A DNA stretch of 64,000 nucleotides from an uncultured Alphaproteobacteria bacterium (GCA_934202735.1 CAKPYH010000004.1:78189-142188); one strand, 5' to 3'. Numbered from the stretch's first letter, positions 1 through 9,704 are shown. Numbers and translations are program-made. The notes: generated from the letters alone by a model not told the origin.

Positions 1-112
1 TTTCTTATCTGACTTTTACGTAGATGAAATGTACGTATTTGACAATATTCCTGTTGTGGGAAAAGAAGATATGCCTCAAAAATTCTGGTTTGTTTCCTTA
101 ACAAAAAGGTAA
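1..112 (+). CDS. C-terminal end of an unidentified upstream gene (partial)
   Basis: An open frame enters from the left edge (codons from base 2) and ends at TAA 110-112, giving the last 36 residues of a protein whose start lies outside the window. It ends in FVSLTKR. Four bases separate it from the next ATG, so it probably belongs to the same operon. No family can be named from so short a piece. Confidence 0.6.
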   Translation, partial: FLSDFYVDEMYVFDNIPVVGKEDMPQKFWFVSLTKR

Positions 113-116
113 TTTT

Positions 117-1400
117 ATGAAGAGGATACTTTTTTCGGCACAAGGTTTTGGATTTGGACCAACGGCTAAAGCAGCTGTTGTTGCCACGTGGCTTCAAAAA
201 TATAAGTCAGATATTGTAATGGATTTCATAGGATCTGGTTCTGCATATGAGTTGGCCCGATCGAGAAAAAGTATTTTTACAAATATATACAATGGCAAAC
301 AGTTGGCAACAATTCGGGAAAAAATTAAAAACAAATATTATGATGCAGTTATTTCTGTTATGGCACCACAAATAACTTTGATAGCTCATGTTTTTCACAT
401 TCCTGTCTTTTTAATTGATAGTTTGTACTGGTTTTGGGATTGGAGACCTGATCGTATAGATTTCCTTTCGGCATTAAAAATTCAAACTCTTGAAGATATT
501 TCTGCCATTTTTCAACAAATACATCCACACGAACAACAATTTTTAGCTCATCGCTATGCATCAATTTCGTATTTGCAGGCTTGTTTTGATGAAGAAAAAT
601 CTTCTCGTAATATAAACCATATTAAAAGAAAAAAAATTATAGCACCTATAGTAGACACATCTTTTATTTCTAAAAAAGAAAGGAATAATGACAATACCGT
701 GGTTTTAAGTTTTTGTGGACAATTTAATCCAATTGTTGATTCTGGAGAAGTATTGGATTATTGCAAACTTGTGCTAGCAGTAACCCGTGATGCATTTATT
801 GACCTTTTGAAAAAAACAAACAATCGTTTACTTATTATTGGGCATCCTTATGTTATAGAGAATCTCCCTCAAATTATTAAATCACTACAATTTCCTGATG
901 TAGATTGTGAACATCTTTGCTATCAAGATTACTATAAGACTATTAACTCGGCAGCAGCTATCATTGCTCCACCTTCTTTGACTACTTTCTATGAAAGTTG
1001 TGCGTATAACAAATCGTTAATATTGTTGCCAGAGCAACATGACGGACATTGGCCAAACTTTAAAACAATTACTAGGTATGAGAGGAAAGAAAATACAATT
1101 TTCCCTGGAAAAATGTTAACACCAATGATAACCGATTTAAATGGGATGAAAGAAAATGATATCAAGTCATTATATAAGAAAATCAGAAGTATAAACGAAA
1201 ATCAAAATAATTCTCTGTTTATACAACTTAAAAATGCCTATACACAAATAATTAACGATATTTCGAATGCGAGTTATCGACAAACTCTTATGAAAAAGCA
1301 GAAGTTGTATTTTGAACATTATTTTTCATTACCGTCTACAAAGGCGGAGGAAATTATATTAGATATCAAGGAGTATCTGAATGAAAGTATTAGGAATTGA
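117..1400 (+). CDS. GT-B-like glycosyltransferase of unknown specificity
   Basis: This encodes 427 residues. The N-terminus (RILFSAQGFGFGPTAKAA) has the hydrophobic strand plus glycine-rich loop expected at the start of a GT-B Rossmann domain. The C-terminal half has LLIIGHPYV and a segment APPSLTTFYESCAYNKSLIL that resembles the donor-binding region of MurG-like and related nucleotide-sugar transferases, with a conserved-type glutamate in YES. There is no signal peptide or membrane segment, so it is cytoplasmic. It overlaps the next gene by 20 bp in an operon with an oxidoreductase-kinase fusion, a FAD enzyme and an aminotransferase. A role in attaching or building an unusual sugar is inferred. 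The fold assignment is by eye and the substrate is unknown. The gene is AT-rich compared with the host backbone at 42-63 kb. Confidence 0.5.
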   Translation: MKRILFSAQGFGFGPTAKAAVVATWLQKYKSDIVMDFIGSGSAYELARSRKSIFTNIYNGKQLATIREKIKNKYYDAVISVMAPQITLIAHVFHIPVFLIDSLYWFWDWRPDRIDFLSALKIQTLEDISAIFQQIHPHEQQFLAHRYASISYLQACFDEEKSSRNINHIKRKKIIAPIVDTSFISKKERNNDNTVVLSFCGQFNPIVDSGEVLDYCKLVLAVTRDAFIDLLKKTNNRLLIIGHPYVIENLPQIIKSLQFPDVDCEHLCYQDYYKTINSAAAIIAPPSLTTFYESCAYNKSLILLPEQHDGHWPNFKTITRYERKENTIFPGKMLTPMITDLNGMKENDIKSLYKKIRSINENQNNSLFIQLKNAYTQIINDISNASYRQTLMKKQKLYFEHYFSLPSTKAEEIILDIKEYLNESIRN

Positions 1401-3501
1401 AGGTGAAATTGTTGAAGTAAAAAAACCAGTTCGCTTGGCTGTCATTGGTTGTGGCAGTCATGTATATAGGAATATTTTACCCTCTATACGCTTTATACCT
1501 AATGCTATTATAACTGTTTTTTGTGATAAGAATACTGAAAAAGCAGAATTATTCGCAAAATATCATGGCGTCGAGACATGGTGCTGTTCAGCGGAAGAAT
1601 TACTGAAAATGTTCCCAGAGAAATTTGATGCTTTGTTAGTAATTGTTGGTTTCTCCCCAGATACAGGAAAGCCTTTGTATTCTGAAATTGTCCCATCCTT
1701 CCTAAAGCGAGGAATTCCAGTTTGGATGGAAAAGCCACCCGCAGCATCTTGTGAAGAATTAGCTTCATTTGTGGCTGCTTCTAAACAAGGAAATACCTTT
1801 TTCCAGACTGGTTTTAAGATGATGTTTGCCCCCGCTCTACAACAAGTAAAAAAATTGATGAATTCTGATAAATTTGGCGTACCTCAATCATTTGATATAT
1901 CTTATGCAGTTAGTTTTCCGTCAGACATTCGAGATCTCACAAATATTAATGCTAGAAGGTTCTTAGATGATATTGTCCACATTTTGTCCCAAATACAATT
2001 TCTATTTGGATGCCCATATAGAATGACAACTTTCAGAGGCGGAGAAAACGATGCTATAGCCATATTAGAGTATAAAAATGGTCTTACTGGTGCCATTCGA
2101 ATATTAGGTGGAATAAGCATTACAGGTCCTGCTGAATATTTAAGAATTGTTGGTACCTGTGATAAAGTAGATAACGGGACTCTTATTGAATTAAAAAACT
2201 CCGAAGAAATAACTCTACATGAACCAGGAGATCCTGGCGCTTATGGAAGAGACTTTTCGTTTATTAGAACTGATGGAACACACACACATGTATGGAGCCC
2301 AAATCTTAGAAAACCATTGGGAGCATTGAGTTTACACTCACATTCCTTGTATGGCTATATCAATGAGTTGTCTGCATTTGTAAACAGCGTTGAAAATAAA
2401 ATTCCATCGATCGTTGCAGGTATAGAAGATACGCAAGCTATTATGAAAATGTACGATGCGTTTGCCGCAGATAACGCAAAGCCTCATATTCTCTCAAAGA
2501 AAATACGCACAAGTACTTTACCTGATACTATTTCAATTATAGAGGAGTTTACGTGTGACAATTGTTATGGACGTATGTATGTTAAGGATGGCTGGACGGC
2601 CAAGTGTGAAAATTGTGGCAAGACGGTTCAACTAATAAAATTTGAAAATAGATGGTCTCAAACTTCAGTCCGCAGAATTTTAAAGGATGTGTTAGAAAAT
2701 CTTTCTATTGTTCCAGAGACTTTAGATGCATGCCTTAAGTATAATAAGGGTATTGCAAAAGATAATTATAGAAGATGTTTTGTTGATCTTCGCGTAAAGA
2801 AAAACGCAAAGAAAACTTATGATTATTTTATAAAAATAGCAAAAAATCCGAATGATATCTTTCCAGAGACTGAATATAAAGCTTTATCTCTGTTAAAAAG
2901 TCTTCCCTTTGTTCCTTCTGTATATGGGAAACCAAATCCTAAATATATTATTCAGCAATATATTGATGGCATAACTCTTTATTCGTTATTGAAAACAAAT
3001 TTTGAGTCCTGCAAAGATATTCTATTAAAATCGGTAAAATGTTTGGCTGATTTTCATAAGACCTTTCGAAAAAGTGGTAAAAAACCATTTGGGTATGTCC
3101 ATGGAGATATAGATCCGTGGCAAATTATTGTAGAAAAAGATGGTAATATAACAATTATAGATTGGGAAGACTTTAAAAAGGATGGTAATCAAATACATGA
3201 CATCTTAAATTTTGTATTCATGGTTGGTGTTATTTATCTAGGTGAGAATACATCTGCTAAAGAAAAAGCAGAAATAATTCTGTATCAGAAATCGAAATTA
3301 ACTGAATTAATTTTTGACATGCTTTCTACTTATTCCGAGGAAACATTAATCCCTGTAAAAGACATAATTGATGAGATTCCATGTTATGCTAAAAATCGGC
3401 TTATTAGACTTCAAAAAATGTCAAGACCATCTGAAAATTTCATATATTCCTACCTTTTAAACGTTTGCAAAAAGGATATTGTATGGAAGAAAACCCAATA
3501 A
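1381..3501 (+). CDS. Gfo/Idh/MocA oxidoreductase - zinc ribbon - kinase fusion
   Basis: This 706-residue protein has three recognisable parts. Residues about 15-370 form a Gfo/Idh/MocA NAD(P)-dependent sugar oxidoreductase, with nucleotide loop AVIGCGSH near residue 21 and the EKPPA signature near residue 117. Residues about 391-412 carry two CxxC pairs (CDNC, CENC), a likely zinc ribbon. Residues about 460-700 look like an APH/protein-kinase-like phosphotransferase, with catalytic HGDIDPWQ near 571 and metal-binding IDWED near 592. The start at 1381 has AAGGAG upstream and overlaps the previous gene by 20 bp, indicating translational coupling. Dehydrogenation followed by phosphorylation of one sugar is an inference. 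The kinase could instead act on a lipid, antibiotic or protein. The domain combination is unusual. Confidence 0.7.
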   Translation: MKVLGIEGEIVEVKKPVRLAVIGCGSHVYRNILPSIRFIPNAIITVFCDKNTEKAELFAKYHGVETWCCSAEELLKMFPEKFDALLVIVGFSPDTGKPLYSEIVPSFLKRGIPVWMEKPPAASCEELASFVAASKQGNTFFQTGFKMMFAPALQQVKKLMNSDKFGVPQSFDISYAVSFPSDIRDLTNINARRFLDDIVHILSQIQFLFGCPYRMTTFRGGENDAIAILEYKNGLTGAIRILGGISITGPAEYLRIVGTCDKVDNGTLIELKNSEEITLHEPGDPGAYGRDFSFIRTDGTHTHVWSPNLRKPLGALSLHSHSLYGYINELSAFVNSVENKIPSIVAGIEDTQAIMKMYDAFAADNAKPHILSKKIRTSTLPDTISIIEEFTCDNCYGRMYVKDGWTAKCENCGKTVQLIKFENRWSQTSVRRILKDVLENLSIVPETLDACLKYNKGIAKDNYRRCFVDLRVKKNAKKTYDYFIKIAKNPNDIFPETEYKALSLLKSLPFVPSVYGKPNPKYIIQQYIDGITLYSLLKTNFESCKDILLKSVKCLADFHKTFRKSGKKPFGYVHGDIDPWQIIVEKDGNITIIDWEDFKKDGNQIHDILNFVFMVGVIYLGENTSAKEKAEIILYQKSKLTELIFDMLSTYSEETLIPVKDIIDEIPCYAKNRLIRLQKMSRPSENFIYSYLLNVCKKDIVWKKTQ

Positions 3502-4949
3502 AAAAGTATGATACAATAATTATTGGAGCAGGTCCAGCAGGGGCATTTTCGGCAATTTCATTAGCAAAAAGAGGCCTTAATGTCTTATTGTTGGAAAAAG
3601 GTGGAACTTTTTCGGACAATTTATGCAAACATTTTGTAAAGCAATCATTCGATTCATCTTTAAAAGAACCCTATTGTTGTCATCAACAATGTTTGTCTGG
3701 ATTTGGAGGAGCGGCTCTCCATTTTGAAGCCAATTTCGATAATTATCCTTATAACAATAATATTGATAAGCAGCGTATAAAAGACTTCACATTTTCTTCT
3801 TCTCTACAATCCGTTCTTGGTGAAAAAACTGAATTATATATTTCAAAATTCTATGATTTTATGTTTGATGCAGCTTTGGAAAAAACGGACACATTCTCGA
3901 TAGATTCTGTTTCTCACTACGTCAAAATTAGTTCATCAGGAACAATCCCTGTAAATTTAGCGAATATAAGAAAAATAGTAACTTGTTTAGAAAAAAACAT
4001 TATACTATATAAAGTTCAATACTTGACGAAGAGAAATGTTACGACTATTCAGCGAACAGGAAATTATTTTTTAGTTTCGTGTTTAAGAGATGGTGGAATA
4101 TCCGGAGATGAAAATAGTGAAAGTGAACTTTTCCTTGGAAGTACCGTAATAGTCGCTACGGGGTATCGTAGTATGCCTTTTGTATTTAATTTAATCAAAG
4201 AACATAAATTAAGTCATACTTTTCCAGATGATGTTGAATTAGGATTTAGGCTTGAAACTCCATCAGTTTATGCAGAAAAAATACTGGGCACTCAATATAA
4301 TCCAAGAGTTAAGAGTCTTTGTGGAAAACACAGGACTTTTTGTATCTGTTCTGGTGGACGAATAATGAAATATCCATTTTCATGGGAAAGCAAAAATTTT
4401 GTTCTAGACGGACAACACGCATATACACAGAAAGGAAATAAAACGAATTTTTCCCTATTATCTAAAGTCAAAGTTCCCGCAAATAAAAACAGTTATGAAT
4501 ACGTACATGATTTTGTGGAAAGCGCTAATAAACTAACACCTGGTTTCATCCCTGTTCAAAAATTACTTGATTACATAAACAAAAAAGCATCATCACAGAA
4601 AGAAATTGAGAAGCTATCTCTAACAATTTGCGGTTGTTCGGCAACGAATTTATTATCTCTAGTCCAAAAATATTCTATTCAACTTGATTGGTTTTTATCT
4701 TTTGCTAACGATATGTTACCCAAACCAAAAGAATTTTACGATTCAACACTTTTGTTAGCTCCATCGGTTGTTAAATATGCACCTAGAATTTCTTTAAATG
4801 GAACTGAGAGCAGCATTAAAGGATTATATTTTATTGGAGATGCCTGTGGCTTAGTTTCTGGAATTTCTGCGGCTGGTGCAATGGGATTAATGGCCGCAGA
4901 TCAAATTATAGAAAGTAAATTAAAAAAAGGAGATTTTCATAATGAATAA
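3483..4949 (+). CDS. FAD-dependent oxidoreductase
   Basis: This encodes 488 residues from ATG 3483, which has AAAGGA upstream; a TTG 18 bases earlier also lies in frame. The N-terminal dinucleotide-binding motif is IIIGAGPAG (residues 12-20), followed by the end of the second strand LLLEKGG. The C-terminus has YFIGDACGLVSG near residue 449 and a run of alanine/glycine typical of the FAD-closing helix. This matches the FAD-dependent dehydrogenases related to COG2509 and geranylgeranyl reductase-like enzymes. It overlaps its upstream gene by 19 bp and its downstream gene by 8 bp, so it is one step in the same pathway. It probably oxidises or desaturates the cluster's sugar or lipid intermediate. 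The substrate cannot be read from the sequence. Confidence 0.7.
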   Translation: MEENPIKKYDTIIIGAGPAGAFSAISLAKRGLNVLLLEKGGTFSDNLCKHFVKQSFDSSLKEPYCCHQQCLSGFGGAALHFEANFDNYPYNNNIDKQRIKDFTFSSSLQSVLGEKTELYISKFYDFMFDAALEKTDTFSIDSVSHYVKISSSGTIPVNLANIRKIVTCLEKNIILYKVQYLTKRNVTTIQRTGNYFLVSCLRDGGISGDENSESELFLGSTVIVATGYRSMPFVFNLIKEHKLSHTFPDDVELGFRLETPSVYAEKILGTQYNPRVKSLCGKHRTFCICSGGRIMKYPFSWESKNFVLDGQHAYTQKGNKTNFSLLSKVKVPANKNSYEYVHDFVESANKLTPGFIPVQKLLDYINKKASSQKEIEKLSLTICGCSATNLLSLVQKYSIQLDWFLSFANDMLPKPKEFYDSTLLLAPSVVKYAPRISLNGTESSIKGLYFIGDACGLVSGISAAGAMGLMAADQIIESKLKKGDFHNE

Positions 4950-6132
4950 TACTATGTCTTTTTTATATCCCGTCCTAACTGAAAAACATTTATCTGCTAT
5001 CCAGAAATGCTTCTTGGAAAATGACATATCGTTTCCAAAAGAAAATGGTATTACACGAGTACTAGAAGAAAAACTGAAACAGTTTTTTGGTGTTGATTAT
5101 TTATTAACGATGAACAATGGAACTTCTACTCTTCATTCTGCTTTTTTTGCAATCGGGGATGGATTTAATCCCTCAAAAGCCTTAGAAGGCAAAGAATTAT
5201 TGTGTCCTTCTTATACTTGGTGGGCCTCAATTTTACCAGCAGTTAATTGTGGAGCTACAATTAATTTTGTCGAGATTAATGAAGAGACTTTAACTATGGA
5301 TCCTCAAGATGTAGAAAGAAAAATTAACAGCAAAACGGCGGCAATTGTTATTCCTCACCTCTTTGGACAAGTTTCGAATTTAGATGAAATAGGTCATATT
5401 TCAAAATCACATCATATTCCAGTAATTGAAGACGCATCTCATGTTTTGGGATCTTATTGGAGAAATAAACCTGTTGGAACACTTTTTGATATAGGTTGCT
5501 TTAGTATGCAAGCTGGAAAGCCTTTATGCGCCGGAGAGGGAGGAATTTTTTTAACAAAGAACAAGCGTTATTATGAACGCGCACTACTATTAGGTCATTA
5601 TGAAAGGGCTAGAAAAGCGTTAACTTCTTTTGTTGATTATGCACATATTGGGCTTGGATTTAAATACAGAATCAGTCCTCTTTCTGCTGCACTAGCTTGT
5701 GTTGAATTTGATGAATTAGTAGATCGGTTAAGAAAAGAAAACGAACTTCACAAAACGTTCTATTCAGCCTTAGAAAAAATTCCTTTCATCAAAGTGCCAA
5801 GACAAAATTCTTCTCTTTTTCAGCCAGGAGGACATTTCAGCTATAGAGTCTTAATAGACATGGAAGATCTTTCGATATCCAAAGAGAGTTTGATATCAAT
5901 ATTGAATAAGAGGAGGGTTCCTTTTGAAAATGAATTCTATCCTCTCCTCCACACATTTAAAGCATTCGAGGATAAAGCTGTAAATTTTGGGTATGGAAAA
6001 TTAGCAAGAACAGAGGCTCTTTACAAAAATTCCTTTGCAATGCCTATCTTTCGTGTGGGCACATCTACAGAGGCAATTTTAAAGTGTGTAGAAACTTTAG
6101 AAAAAACGCTATCAGAGTTTAGAAAAAAGTGA
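4942..6132 (+). CDS. DegT/DnrJ/EryC1/StrS aminotransferase family protein
   Basis: This 396-residue PLP-dependent sugar aminotransferase-type protein has TMNNGTSTLH in the cofactor phosphate region, VIEDASH (the Asp that binds the PLP ring nitrogen, around residue 165) and FSMQAGKPLCAGEGG, in which Lys193 is the expected Schiff-base lysine. Length and motif order fit the family, which transaminates keto-sugar nucleotides. It overlaps the FAD gene by 8 bp and ends the operon. With a Gfo/Idh/MocA dehydrogenase upstream, oxidation to a keto-sugar followed by transamination is a reasonable inferred pathway. Members lacking the lysine are dehydratases; this one keeps it. Confidence 0.85.
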   Translation: MNNTMSFLYPVLTEKHLSAIQKCFLENDISFPKENGITRVLEEKLKQFFGVDYLLTMNNGTSTLHSAFFAIGDGFNPSKALEGKELLCPSYTWWASILPAVNCGATINFVEINEETLTMDPQDVERKINSKTAAIVIPHLFGQVSNLDEIGHISKSHHIPVIEDASHVLGSYWRNKPVGTLFDIGCFSMQAGKPLCAGEGGIFLTKNKRYYERALLLGHYERARKALTSFVDYAHIGLGFKYRISPLSAALACVEFDELVDRLRKENELHKTFYSALEKIPFIKVPRQNSSLFQPGGHFSYRVLIDMEDLSISKESLISILNKRRVPFENEFYPLLHTFKAFEDKAVNFGYGKLARTEALYKNSFAMPIFRVGTSTEAILKCVETLEKTLSEFRKK

Positions 6133-6276
6133 TCTGTATACCAGCTACATGGTTAATTTGCGTAATTGACTACACAAAAACTTACTCAACTGACCGACTT
6201 ATGAGAACATGAGATGGAGTAGAACTACCTGAAATTAAGTGATCTTGCCCGTATAAACCAATCAATTTTTATGAGA

Positions 6277-8346
6277 TCAAACTATAAATTGGTGCATTAA
6301 GCTTGATATGTCCCCCAAAAGGTAAACTCTGTTCCTGTGTTCTTCATTATTATCCTTTGATAAGATCATGTTATTATCAAAAAACACGTTAACTAATTTA
6401 CAGCACCCATACATAACATTGACAAAAGAAATATAATCACTTTCCTTTAAATGATTTTTTGCCAAATCTTTAACCTTATTATATGCATCAAAAACAGCTT
6501 GCTCATCAGGATTTTCAATCAAAGTAGCATTGAATGTTTGTTGTCTTTCTTCTTTTGATATTAAGTTATCAATTCGTTGTAACGTTTGTGTGAAGGTTTG
6601 AAATTGCTCCGTAGAAAGTAAAGACGTAATGGTTGAAGCTTTCTTTTCAATTGTAACAACATTAATAGAGGATAAATCAATTCTATTAATCACGTCCGTA
6701 ATAGAATATTTTAAATCCTCAGCCAACATAATGGACAGACGTTGTTTACTGAAAGAAATTACATAATTAACGAACTCTTCTTTTGTCGTTTTTTCCATGG
6801 TATAGAAATCATGATAAAGATCGGCAAGTTGAGAAACAACATCACTCAATGTCAGATCAAAATTAAATTTACGTATTATTGATAAAACACCAATAGTCAA
6901 ACGTCGTAAGGCAAAAGGATCTTGAGACCCTGTAGGTCTTAAATTTACAGCACATAAACCCAGAATAGTATCCAGTTTATCTGAAATAGCCATAACAGCT
7001 CCAAATTCAGATTTAGGTAACATATCATTAGCAAAACAGGGGCGATATTGATCTTCAATAGCGCAGCTTATTTCTTCGGAGTATCCTTCTTCTCTTGCAT
7101 AAATTCCTCCCATAATTCCCTGAAGTTCTGAAAATTCACCAACAACGGCAGAAACTAAATCAGCTTTAAAAATTGGAGTAATAGTATTAATATTTTCCGA
7201 TAAATTAAGTTTCAATTCTTTAGCCAAATAATTAGCAATTTTAGAAACTCGTTTCATTTTTTCTACGTAATTACCAAGCTTTGTCTGAAATATGACATTA
7301 ACCAACTTTTTAGACTTATCCATAAGAGTTGTATTTTTATCCTCTTTATAGAAAAATTCGCCATCCTTTAAACGTGCTGTTAGCACGCGTTGGTTTCCTT
7401 TGATGACATTCTCCATGCAGTAATTATCACCGTTTCTGACAAAGACAAACTGATTTATGAGCTTTCCATCCTTATAAACAGGAAAATATCTTTGATGATC
7501 TTTCATTGGGGTAATAATAATAGGATCTGGAAGAGACAAAAATGATCTATCAAAATAGCCAACGGCAACAGTTGGATATTCAACGAGGTTTACAATCTCT
7601 TCTAACAGATCATCATCAACAGAAACTTGAATACCATTATCAGATTCAATTTTTTTAATTTGTTGTAAAATTAAATTTTTCCTTTCTTTTTGATCAATAA
7701 TAACAAAAGCTTTTTTCTGTTGTTCAAAATAGTTATCAACAGAGGAAACATCAAATGGCATGTCAGCCAAAGTCCGATGTCCAAATGTAAAATTTGAACT
7801 TGATAAAAACTCCAAGGAGAAATTAAGAGAAGTCTTTCCTAAAAAAGCTAACACCCATCGAATAGGACGTATAAATTTACCAACAAAAACATTCCAACGC
7901 ATAGGATTCGGTTGATAAATGGACATTATAAGTTTTGGTAGAACATTTTCTAATACAGATATGGTATTCTTGGCAGCTGTTTTTTGTTTTGCAAAAATAT
8001 AATCTACCCCTTTGATCGCAGCAATATAAGTATCTTCAATCTTTAACTTTCTGCCTTGTAAAAAACCCTCAAAGGCTTTAGTTATATTTCCATGTTCATC
8101 ATAAGCATTTGCCTTTGCAGGTCCTTTTATATCCAGTTCTTGTTCAGAAATCTGTGTAGCAATAGAACTTATATATAAAACCAACCTTCTAGGAGTGTGA
8201 AAAACCTGTAATCCATCAAACAATATTAAATTATCTACAAGTGCCTTTTCTATGTTTTCTTTCAAACTATTAGCCATATCTTTTACATACTGAGCTGGAA
8301 TTTCCTCAATTCCAATTTCGAGTACAAATTTATCTTGTGACATCAT
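6277..8346 (-). CDS. glyS: Glycine--tRNA ligase beta subunit
   Basis: This encodes 689 residues, the normal length for the beta chain of the bacterial alpha2beta2 glycyl-tRNA synthetase. The N-terminus LEIGIEEIPAQYV and the segment ITPMKDHQRYFPVY are highly characteristic, and LRPTGSQDPFALRR marks the HD-like region. The beta subunit binds tRNA-Gly for the alpha subunit. Two adjacent ATGs (8346 and 8343) could start it, behind a good AGAGGAG site. It lies 12 bp after glyQ and shares its promoter. It is AT-rich, unlike housekeeping genes at 42-63 kb. No clear terminator is seen in the 144 bp before the convergent aminotransferase gene. Confidence 0.97.
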   Translation of the reverse strand: MMSQDKFVLEIGIEEIPAQYVKDMANSLKENIEKALVDNLILFDGLQVFHTPRRLVLYISSIATQISEQELDIKGPAKANAYDEHGNITKAFEGFLQGRKLKIEDTYIAAIKGVDYIFAKQKTAAKNTISVLENVLPKLIMSIYQPNPMRWNVFVGKFIRPIRWVLAFLGKTSLNFSLEFLSSSNFTFGHRTLADMPFDVSSVDNYFEQQKKAFVIIDQKERKNLILQQIKKIESDNGIQVSVDDDLLEEIVNLVEYPTVAVGYFDRSFLSLPDPIIITPMKDHQRYFPVYKDGKLINQFVFVRNGDNYCMENVIKGNQRVLTARLKDGEFFYKEDKNTTLMDKSKKLVNVIFQTKLGNYVEKMKRVSKIANYLAKELKLNLSENINTITPIFKADLVSAVVGEFSELQGIMGGIYAREEGYSEEISCAIEDQYRPCFANDMLPKSEFGAVMAISDKLDTILGLCAVNLRPTGSQDPFALRRLTIGVLSIIRKFNFDLTLSDVVSQLADLYHDFYTMEKTTKEEFVNYVISFSKQRLSIMLAEDLKYSITDVINRIDLSSINVVTIEKKASTITSLLSTEQFQTFTQTLQRIDNLISKEERQQTFNATLIENPDEQAVFDAYNKVKDLAKNHLKESDYISFVNVMYGCCKLVNVFFDNNMILSKDNNEEHRNRVYLLGDISSLMHQFIV

Positions 8347-8358
8347 TTAAAAACTCCT

Positions 8359-9201
8359 CTAACATTCTTTTGACAAATACAATTTTGCAATTTCTTTCAT
8401 TACATTTCTAATACGAGCAATATAATTAGCGCGCTCAGTCACACTAATAGCTCCTTTAGCATCTAACACATTAAAGGTATGGGAACATTTTAAGGCAAAA
8501 TCATATGCAGTATATATGTTTTCTAAAGCCACCAACCGTTTTGCTTCTTTTTCGTAATTATTAAAGTCCAACAAAAGTTGTTTATCGTCGCATAGTTCAA
8601 AACAATACTTAGAATGATCATATTCTCTCTGATGATAAATCTCCCCATATGTTTCTGCAGGACTGTACTGAAGATCGTATACATTTTCAACATTTTGAAG
8701 ATACATTGCTATTCTCTCAAGTCCATAGGTAATTTCTACGGTAATTGGCTTACATGTCATTCCCCCAATTTCCTGAAAGAATGTAAACTGGGTAATCTCC
8801 ATTCCATCTAACCATACCTCCCATCCTTTTCCAAAAGCCCCAAGAGTTGGAGATTCCCAATTGTCTTCGACGAACCTAATGTCGTGTTCTTTCTTATTAA
8901 ATCCAATAAACTCAAGGCTTTTAATATAAATGTCGACAATATCTATCGGAGAAGGTTTTATAATAACTTGAAATTGGTGATGTTGATAAAGACGGTTAGG
9001 ATTATCTCCATAACGTCCATCAGCAGGACGTCTTGAAGGTTCAACGTATGCTCGCGCAAGCTTTTTATTTCCGAGCGAGCCAAAAAACGTCAAGGGATTC
9101 ATAGTACCTGCACCCTTTTCAACATCGTATGGTTCCCCAATGGTGCACCCTTGTTCTTTCCAAAAATCACGTAGTTTTAATTTTAGTTCCTGAAAATCCA
9201 T
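8359..9201 (-). CDS. glyQ: Glycine--tRNA ligase alpha subunit
   Basis: This 280-residue catalytic subunit of the heterotetrameric glycyl-tRNA synthetase makes glycyl-adenylate and charges tRNA-Gly. It has FWKEQGCTIGEPYDVEKGAG, the class II motif with YVEPSRRPADGRYG, and GWEVWLDGMEITQFTFFQ. Full length is retained. The stop is TAG, showing that this genome uses TAG as a real stop. It is preceded by a strong promoter (9235-9263) and followed 12 bp later by glyS. Its AT-rich composition matches the adjoining island more than the host genes to the right. Confidence 0.97.
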   Translation of the reverse strand: MDFQELKLKLRDFWKEQGCTIGEPYDVEKGAGTMNPLTFFGSLGNKKLARAYVEPSRRPADGRYGDNPNRLYQHHQFQVIIKPSPIDIVDIYIKSLEFIGFNKKEHDIRFVEDNWESPTLGAFGKGWEVWLDGMEITQFTFFQEIGGMTCKPITVEITYGLERIAMYLQNVENVYDLQYSPAETYGEIYHQREYDHSKYCFELCDDKQLLLDFNNYEKEAKRLVALENIYTAYDFALKCSHTFNVLDAKGAISVTERANYIARIRNVMKEIAKLYLSKEC

Positions 9202-9234
9202 CGTTTACCTCGTCAAAATATAAAATCTCTTAGG

Positions 9235-9263
9235 ATGATACACAAAAATAAGCCACTTGTCAA
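9235..9263 (-). promoter_or_regulatory. Sigma70-type promoter of glyQS
   Basis: On the minus strand TTGACA (9258-9263) is followed after 17 bp by TATCAT (9235-9240), about 35 bp before the glyQ ATG. This gives glyQS its own transcription start just past the prophage edge. Confidence 0.75.
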
Positions 9264-9311
9264 TAATTTAGTAAAAAAATCCATTTATTTTTAACACATA
9301 CAGATAACATA

Positions 9312-9509
9312 TTAAAGAAATTCACATAAATCATCGTAAACCACATTGTTTCTATCAATTTGACGGACAGTTTCCGGGGTGTCGTGTTCATAATCCGCAT
9401 ACACAGGTTCGTATAAAAGGCAAAAATCACCGTTTATATTTGTTGTGCAACCGCTTAACGCGCTTAAGGCTAGCCAGGCTATCCCGACTTCTTTTAGCTG
9501 TTTTGACAT
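9312..9509 (-). CDS. Rz1-like outer-membrane spanin lipoprotein
   Basis: This 65-residue protein has the lipoprotein signal WLALSALSGC, where C21 would be lipidated. It starts inside the Rz-like gene in another frame, the nested arrangement characteristic of lambda Rz/Rz1. Spanins fuse inner and outer membranes in the last step of lysis. It is the last phage gene before glyQS. The sequence itself is not closely recognisable; lipobox and nesting carry the call. Confidence 0.65.
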   Translation of the reverse strand: MSKQLKEVGIAWLALSALSGCTTNINGDFCLLYEPVYADYEHDTPETVRQIDRNNVVYDDLCEFL

Positions 9510-9648
9510 TGTCCATTGCTCCTTTCATGACTTTCACTTGTTCTGTTTCCTTGCCGCGCCGATAGCCGAGTATGTATAAAACAGCCACGGCTCCGGCGAT
9601 TATCCAATATTTTGTTTTATTCCAAGCTGTCATTATGAGTGTTAACAT
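9427..9648 (-). CDS. Rz-like inner-membrane spanin
   Basis: This 73-residue protein has one N-terminal membrane segment (YWIIAGAVAVLYILGY, about residues 14-29) followed by a charged, probably helical periplasmic tail. It overlaps the Rz1-like gene out of frame by 83 bp. Shorter than lambda Rz but of the right architecture. A second in-frame ATG lies at 9633. It is separated from the holin by an inserted plus-strand acetyltransferase gene. Confidence 0.65.
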   Translation of the reverse strand: MLTLIMTAWNKTKYWIIAGAVAVLYILGYRRGKETEQVKVMKGAMDNVKTAKRSRDSLASLKRVKRLHNKYKR

Positions 9649-9704
9649 TATTTTTTCCTTTCTTTTTTTGAATTGATATGTTACTTTCTCCTCAGGAGTA
9701 TAAA

